From positions 558,001-622,000 of the forward strand of contig CP021423.1 in assembly GCA_002162075.1 (NCBI GenBank): a DNA stretch of 64,000 bases. The letters run 5' to 3'. Made by a program: the position numbers and the translations under genes. Within the stretch, counting starts at the first letter, position 1. Each line of letters starts with the position of its first letter. Positions 1 through 8,278 of this stretch are shown here, piece after piece. The stretch is from Armatimonadetes bacterium Uphvl-Ar1. Lineage in GTDB: Bacteria; Armatimonadota; Fimbriimonadia; Fimbriimonadales; Fimbriimonadaceae. Below the pieces are notes generated by a model. The model saw nothing but the letters and a program-made list of their open reading frames with translations, did not search any database and was not told the DNA's origin.

Positions 1-156
1 GTCACCGAGGGGAGTGAGGAATCGGCCGTTGGGGAGGATGGTTGTTCCGCCGGGGACGACTTTGGCGTAGGCGAATTTGGCGGGGGCTTGGTACGTGGAG
101 ATTGTGCCAGGGTTTGTGACGAGGAGTTGGGTGAGGAGCGTGAGGCCAGCAATCAT
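1..156 (-). CDS. Secreted protein, N-terminal fragment cut by the window edge
   Basis: A reading frame starts with ATG at 156 on the minus strand and runs open off the left edge (52 codons seen). It begins with a short hydrophobic stretch typical of a signal peptide (MIAGLTLLTQLL), followed by a region ending in VVPGGTTILPNGRFLTPLGD. That motif resembles the N-terminus of YncE-like beta-propeller/phosphoesterase proteins, but too little is visible for a firm call. The next gene upstream is the nitroreductase on the same strand. Confidence 0.5.
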   Translation of the reverse strand, partial: MIAGLTLLTQLLVTNPGTISTYQAPAKFAYAKVVPGGTTILPNGRFLTPLGD

Positions 157-222
157 ACGGTGAGTGTGGTTGTTCGGTTAGCGTCGTTGCTGGTTTTGTA
201 GCGATTGTTAACAGAAGGATAA

Positions 223-837
223 TCAGTACGTTTTAGTTGGGATTTGGCGATGAAAAGGTCGTGACTTTCTCTTCCCACGGTTGGCGGGATGATTCGGGCC
301 AGGGGATTGCGGGGAAGCCGCAGTAGAAGAATCCGAGGAGTTCGGACGGGGGAGTGAGGCCGAGGCTTGGGCGATGTGGGGGTGGACAGCGACGGCTCCG
401 GACGTCCATTTTCCGCAGATTCCGTGGCTAGTCAAAGCGAGGTGCAGGTTTTGGACGGCGCAGGCGACAGCCATGATTTCTTCATCACGGGGTTTTTTGC
501 GGTCGCCATTGGGATGAAGGGCAGGGGTCATGCCGATGGATGTCCAGACGGGGGCTTGGGTGGCGCGGGCGCGTTGGGCTTCGGCAGTTTCTGGCTTGAA
601 TGGATGGGATTCGGAGGTGGTGAGTTCGTAGGCTTCGGCGAAGAGTTTACCGAGGTTGTGGCGTGCTTCTCCGGTAAAGAGGGTGAATCGCCACGGTTCG
701 GTTTCACCGTGGGATGGTGCCCAGTTGGCGGCTTCGAGAGCTTCGTGGATGATGTCGAGGGGGATGGGATCGGGTTTGAGGTGGTTGAGCTTGATGGAGC
801 GCCGGGTTTGGATGGTCTGAAGGATTGGGTTTTCCAT
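223..837 (-). CDS. Nitroreductase family protein, apparently frameshifted near its C-terminus
   Basis: The N-terminal 150 residues fit the FMN-dependent nitroreductase fold: an N-terminal TRRSIK segment (FMN phosphate contact), ANWAPSHGETEPWRF, and IMAVACAVQNLHLAL. These enzymes reduce nitro or other acceptors with NAD(P)H. After about residue 158 the frame becomes low-complexity Ser/Pro/Arg. The +1 frame instead reads LGLTPPSELLGFFYCGFPAIP and ends at a stop at 233-235, which is the expected family C-terminus. One missing base near 360 therefore explains the odd tail. This could be a real mutation or a sequencing error. No Shine-Dalgarno site is obvious before the ATG at 837. Confidence 0.7.
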   Translation of the reverse strand: MENPILQTIQTRRSIKLNHLKPDPIPLDIIHEALEAANWAPSHGETEPWRFTLFTGEARHNLGKLFAEAYELTTSESHPFKPETAEAQRARATQAPVWTSIGMTPALHPNGDRKKPRDEEIMAVACAVQNLHLALTSHGICGKWTSGAVAVHPHIAQASASLPRPNSSDSSTAASPQSPGPNHPANRGKRKSRPFHRQIPTKTY

Positions 838-1004
838 CGGTTGTTGGGTTTACCTGGCGTGAACCGCGAGTCCCAAACTTCCAGATGCACCTGAAAATGA
901 ACTTTTCACGATCTCTTGCACATTTGCTGAATTGATTAGCAGAACTTAGTCAACATTTGGTGATCAATCGGGGTTTCTTGTATTTAATGTCATTCGGGTG
1001 GTGT

Positions 1005-1044
1005 CTCCCCACCCCAGCCCCTCCCCATCAGGGGAGGGATTAAC
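1005..1044 (+). repeat. Dispersed GC-rich palindromic repeat, copy 1
   Basis: A CCCTCCCC / GGGGAGGG stem with the 4-base loop ATCA (1019-1038) is preceded by a C-rich arm CTCCCCACCCC. It is the only recognisable element in the 397-base gap between the nitroreductase start (837) and the glycosidase end (1235). Four related copies lie at 5396, 7522, 8333 and 11821, all in the same orientation. There is no T-tract, so it does not look like a terminator. Confidence 0.75.
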
Positions 1045-1234
1045 GAAAAAGCGATCAGAGAATGACCATGGTTTTGCCCTCTCCTAAGTTCCCTGTTCAA
1101 GCCAAGGTCAGGCTCTTCCTGCTCATCGACGAAGATTCAGGGTCACGCCCGGAATGACGACTTTGGGAGCAAATCTTGAGTTGGAGAAGTGCATTGCCCC
1201 CACCTTAATCCTCCCCCATTTAGGACAGCTGAAG

Positions 1235-2626
1235 TTAGTTGTCAATAATGACGCTGATCGGGTAGCGGCCGAGGGTTTTGCCCGAGCGTTCGGCGACGAG
1301 TTCAAGTTTGAGGCGTCCGTTAGTGAATTGGGTGGTATCGAATTCGTAGAACCACTCATCTTTGGTGTAGCCGACATGGACTTTTTTGTCGTTGATCAAG
1401 AAATGCATGTTGGCGGCTCCGGTGGGATCTTCGATCCACCCAGAGAGGCGAACGATGCCGCTGAGTTCCTGCTTTTGGACAATGGGTTTGGGTTGGAGTG
1501 GGTAAAGGCTGGGGGGATTTTCGCCGGAAACCGGGATTTGAACAGCAGCATCGGCGAGGAATCCTTGGTTGTCGGTAGGTTGGGAGAGGAAGTAGTCTTG
1601 GCCGATGATCCGGCGGTAGAGGTTAAGGACTTCAGGGTTTTGGGTGACGGCGTAATTGTTGTTCTTTCGATGTTCGAGGGTGAGGTTATTGGTGTTGAAA
1701 TAGTTGATGCATTTGACTCGCGGATATTTTCGCGGGAGGGATTCGTACATTCCCATGATGGATTTCTTTGCAAATTCGGTTGTGGATGTATTTTCGAGTG
1801 CGGAGAAGTGGGTTGCGCCATATTCTCCGATCATGATGGGTTTCTTTTTGGCGTATCGGTTGTAGATATAGTCGAGTTTTTCGACGGGGTGGACGCCTTT
1901 TCCGCTCATCCGTGGGTCTTGGTTGTAGAACGTGACGCTGTAGATATTGACGCCAACCCAATCCACATATTCGTCTCCGGGATAGTAGCTGGGGATCGGA
2001 TTTGTTGGCGTGGCGTAGGGGCACCAGACCATCGCAACATTGGGGGCGAATTCACGCATTTTCTTGGCAATGAGTCGAAATTTTTCGATGTATTGCTTGG
2101 GGTTGCCGTGGTACTTGACCCAAGGGCCGTTCATTTCGCTGGCGAATCTCAGGAAGATGGGGGTTTTGGTTTGTCCCATTTCTTTGGCGAGAGTTGTCAA
2201 GTAGGCGTCGTCCATCACCAGGTTGAGGCCGTCGTTTGGCTCGAGGGCGATGTGGACAATTTTTCCGTCTTGGCCGAGTTTGGTGATCCAATCCGAGGCG
2301 AGCCGGCGACCATATCCCATGTAATAGAAGTAGGTGGCGTGGGTTTTACCGACCACTGATTCGAACGCCCAGGGGAGGCGGCGGACTTTACCGGTTGAAT
2401 CTTTGAACGTTTCGAGGATGGTGTTATCGAGATCAATGAATGCACCGGCGTAGCACCCAGTTCTCGGTTCAAATTTGGCGTTTGTGAAATTGGCTTGGGC
2501 TTCGGCGTCGGTGGGGTGGCGATCGACGTAAAGTGCGAATCCGTCGGCTCGTTGGGCCAGGGCGGAAGAACTGATTGCGGTGGCTAACAATAGGGAAAGG
2601 ATTTTCGGGGAAGCCGGGCCGCGCAT
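1235..2626 (-). CDS. Secreted glycoside hydrolase, GH26 (beta-mannanase)-like
   Basis: 463 residues. An N-terminal signal peptide (hydrophobic LLLATAISSSALA, cleavage after ALA near residue 24) indicates export. The central domain has the GH-A clan barrel signature: FASEMNGPW (Glu164, proposed acid/base) and MIGEYGA (Glu268, proposed nucleophile), about 104 residues apart as in GH26. IALEPNDG and VDWVGVNIYS are also typical. GH26 enzymes cut mannans or related beta-glycans. The C-terminal 100 residues look like a beta-sandwich of the kind that binds carbohydrate or cell wall; its role is not known. The substrate is inferred only. The gene stands alone, followed on the same strand by the repeat at 1005. 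Confidence 0.75.
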   Translation of the reverse strand: MRGPASPKILSLLLATAISSSALAQRADGFALYVDRHPTDAEAQANFTNAKFEPRTGCYAGAFIDLDNTILETFKDSTGKVRRLPWAFESVVGKTHATYFYYMGYGRRLASDWITKLGQDGKIVHIALEPNDGLNLVMDDAYLTTLAKEMGQTKTPIFLRFASEMNGPWVKYHGNPKQYIEKFRLIAKKMREFAPNVAMVWCPYATPTNPIPSYYPGDEYVDWVGVNIYSVTFYNQDPRMSGKGVHPVEKLDYIYNRYAKKKPIMIGEYGATHFSALENTSTTEFAKKSIMGMYESLPRKYPRVKCINYFNTNNLTLEHRKNNNYAVTQNPEVLNLYRRIIGQDYFLSQPTDNQGFLADAAVQIPVSGENPPSLYPLQPKPIVQKQELSGIVRLSGWIEDPTGAANMHFLINDKKVHVGYTKDEWFYEFDTTQFTNGRLKLELVAERSGKTLGRYPISVIIDN

Positions 2627-2698
2627 GACGGTTCTGTATACCTGGCTTGGGGCGTGATTGGGTGGGGGTCAGGGGCCAAAAATTCTGGAGAAATTTGA

Positions 2699-4042
2699 TC
2701 AAGTAGAAGGCGACGCGAGGTGCCGGGATCGGTGCCAAGCGATGGCCAGGGTTGCGAGTTCGACTAAGTGTGAAAGGGTGAGGGCCGCTGCGGCAAGGAT
2801 CACGGTCAGGATGCCGATGCTGAGCCCAAGGGTGAGAGTGATCGCGAGCGCGGCCAGGGCAATGATGATGGCGTAGAGCCGGGCCGAGGTGATGTGGTGG
2901 CTGGTGAGGACACCTCGATAGTAGGCCATGAGGGCGTTGAGGAGGGGTAAGAATGAACACCACAGAAAGGCGATGGCGGCACGATCGGCGACTAGAGGTT
3001 CGGATTTGAAAATTGTGCGGAAGACGTAGAGGTCGAATTGGAGGAAATGGACGGCGAGCATTGTGAGGGTGATTCCGCCGCCGACTTTGATGCAAAAAAG
3101 TCCGAGGAATCGTTCGCGACCGGGTTTGTATAGAGCAATCACGGCTTCGGGGAGGGCGAACGTGATGGTTCGGAAGAGCCAAACGACAGTTGATGAAACT
3201 TGCCAGGCGGCCATGGCGATGACTGGTTCAGGCCCCTCATTGAGGGCTCGGGTCATGAGGACGGGAGCAGTGAGCATGAGCATAGTGCTCGCAGTGAGGG
3301 GGAAGTGGAATTTGGCGAGCTGGGAAAGGGTGATGTTGTCCGTACTGCTCGAGTCTGGCTGGGATAGCTGAGCAATAACTGGTTTCGATGCGATGTGGAT
3401 ATAGAGGGCTTCGGCGAAGACGGCGATGGTGAACGAGAGTCCGATGACACCGAGGCCGATCATCGTTCCGCTGAAATAGAGAGCCAAGCCGGAGATCATC
3501 ATGGCGACAATGCGAACGAGAGTGCCCCAGGAGATTGGACCAGTTATTCCGGCCCTAATCATGATTCCTTGTCGGTAGCGGCGCCACCCGACACAGGCTG
3601 ACCAGACGGGCATCCAAGCGAGGCCGTACCAAGCCGCTTTGGCCACTTCTGGACGGGCACCGAGGAGAGTTTCGGCAACGAAAGTGTATATGGGCGGGGT
3701 GAATACGACGATGCAATGAGCAATGGTGACCCAAGCCATGAGGATCAGGGTGAATCGGGTGAGTTGTTCGAATCGCTTTTTGGTGGTACCGAGAGTCGTT
3801 CCGGTGCTGAGGAGATCAATTACGGGGCTTTCGATGAAGATGGCGATTCCGAAGACGATCAGGAAGCCCGCTTGATAAATTTTGTTGTCGGGCATGAGTC
3901 CGATCAGCCACATGGCGAGTTGTCCTTCCCATGCCATGAAGAACCAACTGAGGGCGAGAGGCCAATAGACTTTGACAATTGAAGAATTTACAGATTTGTG
4001 CTCCAAGGATTTTTCCGGTTTAGACCGGCTGAGCAACTTCAT
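2699..4042 (-). CDS. Polytopic membrane protein, MOP/ANKH-like transporter family
   Basis: 447 residues with about twelve hydrophobic segments, so an inner-membrane transporter or flippase. LALSWFFMAWEGQLA near residue 33, IESPVIDLLSTGTTLG near residue 70 and a charged WRRYRQGIMIRAG loop resemble bacterial homologues of ANKH (progressive ankylosis) within the MOP flippase superfamily, which also holds MATE exporters. The substrate cannot be told from sequence. It lies just upstream of the GH26-like gene on the same strand with a 72-base gap, so co-transcription is possible. The alternative call is a generic MATE/polysaccharide flippase. Confidence 0.55.
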   Translation of the reverse strand: MKLLSRSKPEKSLEHKSVNSSIVKVYWPLALSWFFMAWEGQLAMWLIGLMPDNKIYQAGFLIVFGIAIFIESPVIDLLSTGTTLGTTKKRFEQLTRFTLILMAWVTIAHCIVVFTPPIYTFVAETLLGARPEVAKAAWYGLAWMPVWSACVGWRRYRQGIMIRAGITGPISWGTLVRIVAMMISGLALYFSGTMIGLGVIGLSFTIAVFAEALYIHIASKPVIAQLSQPDSSSTDNITLSQLAKFHFPLTASTMLMLTAPVLMTRALNEGPEPVIAMAAWQVSSTVVWLFRTITFALPEAVIALYKPGRERFLGLFCIKVGGGITLTMLAVHFLQFDLYVFRTIFKSEPLVADRAAIAFLWCSFLPLLNALMAYYRGVLTSHHITSARLYAIIIALAALAITLTLGLSIGILTVILAAAALTLSHLVELATLAIAWHRSRHLASPST

Positions 4043-4110
4043 TGGGGTGAGGGTACCGGTTGAAGGTTGATTTGTCTTGGGATTGAATTTGAGATTTTGG
4101 GCAGTGTTGC

Positions 4111-4139
4111 TTGACTTTATGACAGAAATCCTCTATAGT
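4111..4139 (+). promoter_or_regulatory. Sigma-70 type promoter for the PEP-CTERM gene
   Basis: TTGACT (4111-4116) and TATAGT (4134-4139) are separated by exactly 17 bases. Transcription would start near 4146, giving a leader of about 54 bases with GGAG 6 bases before the ATG at 4200. Confidence 0.75.
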
Positions 4140-4199
4140 GGCTAGTGAAGTGCCATTGAATTGGGCGGGTTATGCCCGGATTTGGCTTTGGAGTGGATT

Positions 4200-4949
4200 A
4201 TGAAAATAAATCGAATGCTGACCGCTAGTGCGGTGTTATTGACGTTGGGCTCGGTTGCGAGTGCGCAATTTGAGTTGACCTCCCGCTATTCAAAGGTGAA
4301 CTACGATTACTTTGCGGGCTTTGCCAACCAATCGGAGAGCGTAAGCGACTTTTTGGTTGAGACGACTTTGGATGTTACGGATAGTACGGCGTTGGTGGGG
4401 TCGGAAGATAGTTCAGGATTTTATGTTCCTTCGGGGACGGCCTGGTCTGCAAATGGATCTTGGAATATTAGTCATCAGTATTCGTTGATTGGTAGCGCGG
4501 CATCGGCGACGAAGTTGACTGCTTCTGGTTCTTCAACTGTTTCGATCACTTCTTCGAATGCAACAGCCCAGGTAGCGTCTTCTTTGCCAGGAAGTGAATT
4601 CTCGATTGAGATAGCGCTTAACTCGGCTCAGCAGGTGCGATTTATGGGTTCTCACACTGCAGACGGGCCTTTGAACCAGACGACGGGGAACACTTTTGGC
4701 TATTTTTGGAACGGTTCGACTTGGCAAATATTTTTGGTGAAGCAAGTGAACACAAACTGGGATGATTTGTTGAATTTGGGAGCAGGTACATACCGATTTG
4801 AGACTTTTTCGATTGCTCAGGCAAATCAAAATGCGACCAAGAGTTCAAGCTGGGAGTACAGTATTGAGGCTGTACCGGAGCCAGGAACAATGATTGCTCT
4901 TGGAATTGGCGCGTTAGCAGTTGCGGCTCGCAAACGGAACAAGAACTAA
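4200..4949 (+). CDS. PEP-CTERM sorting domain protein
   Basis: 249 residues. A signal peptide ends near ASAQF (residue 21). The C-terminus is VPEPGTMIALGIGALAVAARKRNKN: the PEP-CTERM signature of a Pro-Glu-Pro motif, a transmembrane helix and a basic tail. Such proteins are processed by exosortase and end up on the cell surface or in the extracellular matrix. The middle is Ser/Thr/Asn-rich beta-type sequence without recognised domains. I chose ATG 4200 over the upstream in-frame start at 4161 because a GGAG Shine-Dalgarno site precedes it and the signal peptide then begins MKINRML. Own promoter upstream and own terminator downstream. Confidence 0.85.
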   Translation: MKINRMLTASAVLLTLGSVASAQFELTSRYSKVNYDYFAGFANQSESVSDFLVETTLDVTDSTALVGSEDSSGFYVPSGTAWSANGSWNISHQYSLIGSAASATKLTASGSSTVSITSSNATAQVASSLPGSEFSIEIALNSAQQVRFMGSHTADGPLNQTTGNTFGYFWNGSTWQIFLVKQVNTNWDDLLNLGAGTYRFETFSIAQANQNATKSSSWEYSIEAVPEPGTMIALGIGALAVAARKRNKN

Positions 4950-4968
4950 ACGGTTTTGAGTTATCAAG

Positions 4969-4996
4969 CGCCCCCCTTTTGGGGGCGTTGTTCTTA
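4969..4996 (+). terminator. Rho-independent terminator after the PEP-CTERM gene
   Basis: CGCCCCC (4969-4975) pairs with GGGGGCG (4981-4987) around a CTTTT loop, followed by TTGTTCTTATTT. It lies between convergent genes (4949 plus, 4994 minus). Confidence 0.7.
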
Positions 4997-6517
4997 TTTG
5001 AGGAGGTCTACGGCAAACTTCCCGCTGAGGGTGACCATGGGAAGTCCGGCACCGGGTTGAACGGCACCCCCGCAGTAGGCAAGATTTTTGACCTTGGGGT
5101 CAATGTTGACGGGAGGAAAGATGCCCCATTGACGGAATTGCTCGTCGCCGCCATAGAGCGAGCCCCGGAAGTTACCGTCTCGTTGGGCGAAGAGATCTGG
5201 AGTTTGGATTCTCTCAAAGACGATGTCTTCGTCGTTGAATGAGATATTGTGGAGTGCAAGTTCGTGGCGAATTCTTTGAACGTATTCGGGAGTTTGGGCT
5301 TGCCAATTGATGTGAGGTTCTTGGCTGGGGGCGGTGATGACGGCGAAGATGAGTGACTCTTGCTCAACGCTTTTCAACGTTGGCGTTTCATCATTTTGCC
5401 CCTCCCTGAGTCCCTCCTCCGAGGGGAGGGGGGAAACAAAACTTTCGGTAATCGGCAGGGAAACTGGATCAAGGTGATGGGTGTCGTTGACGTATACGAT
5501 GGGGCGAGTGGGGAACTGACGGTCGGCGTACAGTTCGCGGAAAGATTCTTCGTATGTTTTGGGAACGAAGAGTGTGTGGTGATCGAGTCCTTCGACTTTC
5601 TTGTTGAGACCCCAGTGGGCGGTGAAGTAGCTGAAGCTGGCGGATTTAGTTGGGGGTTGTTTTTGCGGGCCGAGCGTCCATGGATCAACGTTGGAAATGA
5701 TCGCGTCGGCGGTGATTCGTTCGTTTTGGTCGGTGATGAGAGCGGCGACTCGGTCATTCGCCGTTTCTATTTCTGAGATTCCGGTGTTAAAACGGAATTC
5801 GACTCCGAGCTCGACGGCGAGACGGTGAAAAGCGGCGGGAATGGCGCGGACGCCACCAACGGGAAATGAGACCCCGTGCTCGATCATATAGAAAGGGATC
5901 AGAAATGCTCCGGGGGCTTTGCTGTGGTAGCTTTGTCCGCCATAACTTGGGAATCCGTAGAAGAAACTGCGGAGGAGATCGGACTTGAAGTATTGGTCAA
6001 CGAGGGTCTTATAGTCGCGGAAAGGGTTAAAGTGGAACCCGAATTTGAGGAGAGCGGGGGAGAGGAGATCTTTGGGGTCTCGGAAAGGTTGGGAGAATAC
6101 CGATTTGTCGACGAGGGGAGCGGCTTTTCTCAGGGTGGAATAGAGTTTGTCAAACCCGGCGAGGTCTTGGGGTGCGACTTGGCGGAGAAGCGAGCGGCAG
6201 GCATCAAGATCGGCGGGGAGATCGATCATGGATTGGCCTTCAAAGTAGACTCGGCTCAGGGTGGGGAGGGGAGTGAAATTGAGGTAATCGCGGGGGTTTC
6301 GACCAGCAGCTTGGAAGACTTGGTCGTAAAGGTGCGTGAGGATGATGATGCTTGGGCCGGGGTCGAGCTGGAATCCTGCTACATCGATTTGAGCAGCTTT
6401 TCCGCCAGGGAGTTCCCGTTTTTCGATGACAAGTACATCCCAGCCATGGAGTTTGGCGTAGATACTTGCGGAGAGTCCGCCTTGTCCGGCACCGATGATG
6501 ATGAGTTGTTTGCTCAT
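4994..6517 (-). CDS. Phytoene desaturase (CrtI/CrtN/CrtD) family protein, first copy
   Basis: 507 residues. The N-terminal FAD-binding fold has GAGQGG at residues 9-14 followed by VIEKRELPGGKAA. The C-terminus has CGGAVQPGAGLPMVTLSGK, the conserved end of CrtI-type carotenoid desaturases. These membrane-associated enzymes introduce double bonds into acyclic carotenoids; a CrtD-type 3',4'-desaturase is also possible given CruF nearby. Its ATG overlaps the crtB stop by 4 bases (ATGA), so the two are translationally coupled. Residues about 345-380 hold an insertion absent from the family, which is the translated repeat at 5396-5441. Confidence 0.85.
   Translation of the reverse strand: MSKQLIIIGAGQGGLSASIYAKLHGWDVLVIEKRELPGGKAAQIDVAGFQLDPGPSIIILTHLYDQVFQAAGRNPRDYLNFTPLPTLSRVYFEGQSMIDLPADLDACRSLLRQVAPQDLAGFDKLYSTLRKAAPLVDKSVFSQPFRDPKDLLSPALLKFGFHFNPFRDYKTLVDQYFKSDLLRSFFYGFPSYGGQSYHSKAPGAFLIPFYMIEHGVSFPVGGVRAIPAAFHRLAVELGVEFRFNTGISEIETANDRVAALITDQNERITADAIISNVDPWTLGPQKQPPTKSASFSYFTAHWGLNKKVEGLDHHTLFVPKTYEESFRELYADRQFPTRPIVYVNDTHHLDPVSLPITESFVSPLPSEEGLREGQNDETPTLKSVEQESLIFAVITAPSQEPHINWQAQTPEYVQRIRHELALHNISFNDEDIVFERIQTPDLFAQRDGNFRGSLYGGDEQFRQWGIFPPVNIDPKVKNLAYCGGAVQPGAGLPMVTLSGKFAVDLLK
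5396..5441 (+). repeat. Dispersed palindromic repeat, copy 2, inside a desaturase gene
   Basis: Degenerate member of the family: CCCTCCTC and GAGGGGAGGG arms with the usual upstream C-rich arm GCCCCTCCC. It lies inside the minus-strand CrtI-type gene and is read in frame as SPLPSEEGLREGQN. Confidence 0.7.
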
Positions 6518-7449
6518 TGCGATTGAAGAGATTCGAGGAGTTTTCTGGGGTTGGTGGCGACTTGGTAGGCGGCCTGGATTTTCTCTACTTTGGTGGTTCG
6601 GGCGCGCGCCGTGAAGGGGTTCAGGTCTTGTTCTTCGAGTTTGGTGAGAATTTTGGAATAGAGGACTCGGGCGAGGAGAACGGCCTGAAGGGCGTGATCG
6701 GGGAGAGAGGCGATTCCAGGATCAGCTGCTTTGTAGAGTGCGCGGGTTCGGTCGATTTGGAATTCCATGAGGCGTTTGAAGTTTGAGTCGAAGACTTGTT
6801 GGGGGATTTGGTCAGGATTTACGTTGAAGGCGTTGAGGTCTTCTAGTGGGATATAGATTCGGTTTCGGGTTTGGATGTCTTCACTGATGTCGCGCAGGAA
6901 GTTGGTCATTTGCATGGCGTCGCCGAGAGTTTTGGCGGCGGTGTATTGCTCGGCGGTTTGTTGGGGGACGAGAATTTGGAGCATCATGATGCCGACGGCA
7001 GCGGCTGAGCCGCGCATATAATCTTCGAGCTCTGAATAGGTTTGATAGCGATTTTTGGTGACATCCATTTCCATGGCGCGGATAAAAACGCTGGCTTCGC
7101 AGGGAGAGACTCGCGTTGTGGTGACGGTGTCAACGAAGGCTCGCATGACGGGGTGGGCGGGGGCGACTCCTACGATTCCCTGGTTGAGTTGAGCGCGCCA
7201 ATCGGCGAGGAGATTGAGTTGTTGGTCCGGCGAAAGCGGGCCGGGATTGTCAACCCATTCGTCGGGGACGCGGACGAATCCGTAGACTGCGTGGGTGTGA
7301 CGTTGGATCTCGGCAGGGAATTTTTTTGTTGCAAAGTAGTACGTGGTGCCGAATTTCCGATGGAGTTGTTCGCAAAGGGCGTAGTCGGCGGTCGAGGCGA
7401 AGTTTGTGGGCGCGACTTGGATCATCGGCGACCCCAGATTTTCAGACAC
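6514..7449 (-). CDS. crtB: Phytoene/squalene synthase family protein
   Basis: 311 residues, the usual size for CrtB/CrtM. The trans-isoprenyl head-to-head synthase motifs are present: RVPDEWVDNP near residue 59 (first Asp-rich region) and GDAMQMTNFLRDISEDIQ near residues 177-194 (second Asp-rich region), with RIYIPLEDL after it. It condenses two prenyl diphosphates; whether C20+C20 (phytoene) or C15+C15 (diapophytoene) cannot be decided from sequence. Upstream lies a 151-base gap holding repeat copy 3; downstream it overlaps the desaturase by 4 bases. Confidence 0.9.
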   Translation of the reverse strand: MSENLGSPMIQVAPTNFASTADYALCEQLHRKFGTTYYFATKKFPAEIQRHTHAVYGFVRVPDEWVDNPGPLSPDQQLNLLADWRAQLNQGIVGVAPAHPVMRAFVDTVTTTRVSPCEASVFIRAMEMDVTKNRYQTYSELEDYMRGSAAAVGIMMLQILVPQQTAEQYTAAKTLGDAMQMTNFLRDISEDIQTRNRIYIPLEDLNAFNVNPDQIPQQVFDSNFKRLMEFQIDRTRALYKAADPGIASLPDHALQAVLLARVLYSKILTKLEEQDLNPFTARARTTKVEKIQAAYQVATNPRKLLESLQSQ

Positions 7450-7521
7450 GAGCTGACCTGTTTATTACATCCACGCCAAGAATTCTGACTGAATATGTTC
7501 CAATCGCACTTTGGCATTACT

Positions 7522-7562
7522 TCTCCCCACCCCTTCCCCTCCCCATCAAGGGAGGGATTTGC
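7522..7562 (+). repeat. Dispersed palindromic repeat, copy 3
   Basis: CTCCCCACCCC arm followed by CCCTCCC / GGGAGGG (7537-7556). It sits in the gap between the acyltransferase stop and the crtB start, breaking an otherwise tightly packed operon. Confidence 0.75.
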
Positions 7563-7600
7563 AATGTTCAAAGATGAATCTTGAAAATCAGAGGACATCG

Positions 7601-8278
7601 TCAATTGATCCATGAAGGTGGTTTCATCCTTTCGTTGATGTCGTGGGTGCCTTGCACAAGGGTTTTGAATGGGGCGCGATCGGGATTTTGGGCGGCGGAT
7701 CGGATTGTCTGGAGGAGCGATGTGAGCGAACAATGAGCGTCGTCGAGTAGGTTCGGGGTGTGGGAGATGGGAAGGGCAAATGCGATGAAAGCTTCTGGAC
7801 GCTCGTGCAATGAATGTTGATAGTGGATTGCGGTCGGGATGAGGGTTGCATCGGGGACTTGCCGGGCGACAAGGGCAAGGGATTTCCCTATAGGGAGGAT
7901 TTCATGTGGAGGATGGAGGATGCCTTCAGCGAAGAGGATGAGGGATTTGCTTTCTTCGCGCATGAGTCGGATGGTTTGGCGGATGGTTTTTGCGCGGGCC
8001 TGGGGATCACTCGCGGGGTACGGCATTCCCCCGACTTTTGCGAATAGGGGAAAAGAATCGAACTCTTGGATCCAATCCACACTGGGGAGGTTGAGGGCTT
8101 TCACAACGTGGTACATGAGATAGCCGTCGTGCCAGCCGTGGTGATTGGTAATGAAGATTGCTGGTGGTGTGATTGTGAAACTGGGAGGAATCCAATGGAC
8201 GGTATGGAACCGTTTTTTGACATTGGATTGGATCATTTTGCCAACGAGACGCCCGGCGAGTCCTTGTTCTTGGCTCAC
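7601..8278 (-). CDS. Lysophospholipid-type acyltransferase (PlsC-like)
   Basis: 225 residues. FITNHHGWHDG near residue 43 matches the HX4D catalytic block of glycerolipid acyltransferases (here N-H-H-G-W-H-D), and LILFAEGILHPP near residue 113 matches the second (FPEG-like) block. In this setting it most likely acylates a carotenoid or carotenoid glycoside, as CrtO does in staphyloxanthin synthesis; that is inference from the neighbours. Its ATG overlaps the stop of the second desaturase by 4 bases, showing translational coupling. Confidence 0.75.
   Translation of the reverse strand: MSQEQGLAGRLVGKMIQSNVKKRFHTVHWIPPSFTITPPAIFITNHHGWHDGYLMYHVVKALNLPSVDWIQEFDSFPLFAKVGGMPYPASDPQARAKTIRQTIRLMREESKSLILFAEGILHPPHEILPIGKSLALVARQVPDATLIPTAIHYQHSLHERPEAFIAFALPISHTPNLLDDAHCSLTSLLQTIRSAAQNPDRAPFKTLVQGTHDINERMKPPSWIN

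Noticed and set aside
1005-1044. Palindromic repeats as rho-independent terminators
   Set aside because: No T-tract follows on either strand, and two copies lie inside coding sequence.
1154-2359. A 401-codon frame on the plus strand opposite the glycosidase gene
   Set aside because: It is a mirror of the GH26-like coding strand, rich in Val/Gly/Asp without any family motif, and has no ribosome site.
5876-6526. Long plus-strand frame opposite the desaturase gene
   Set aside because: Antisense shadow of a clear CrtI-type protein with conserved motifs on the minus strand.
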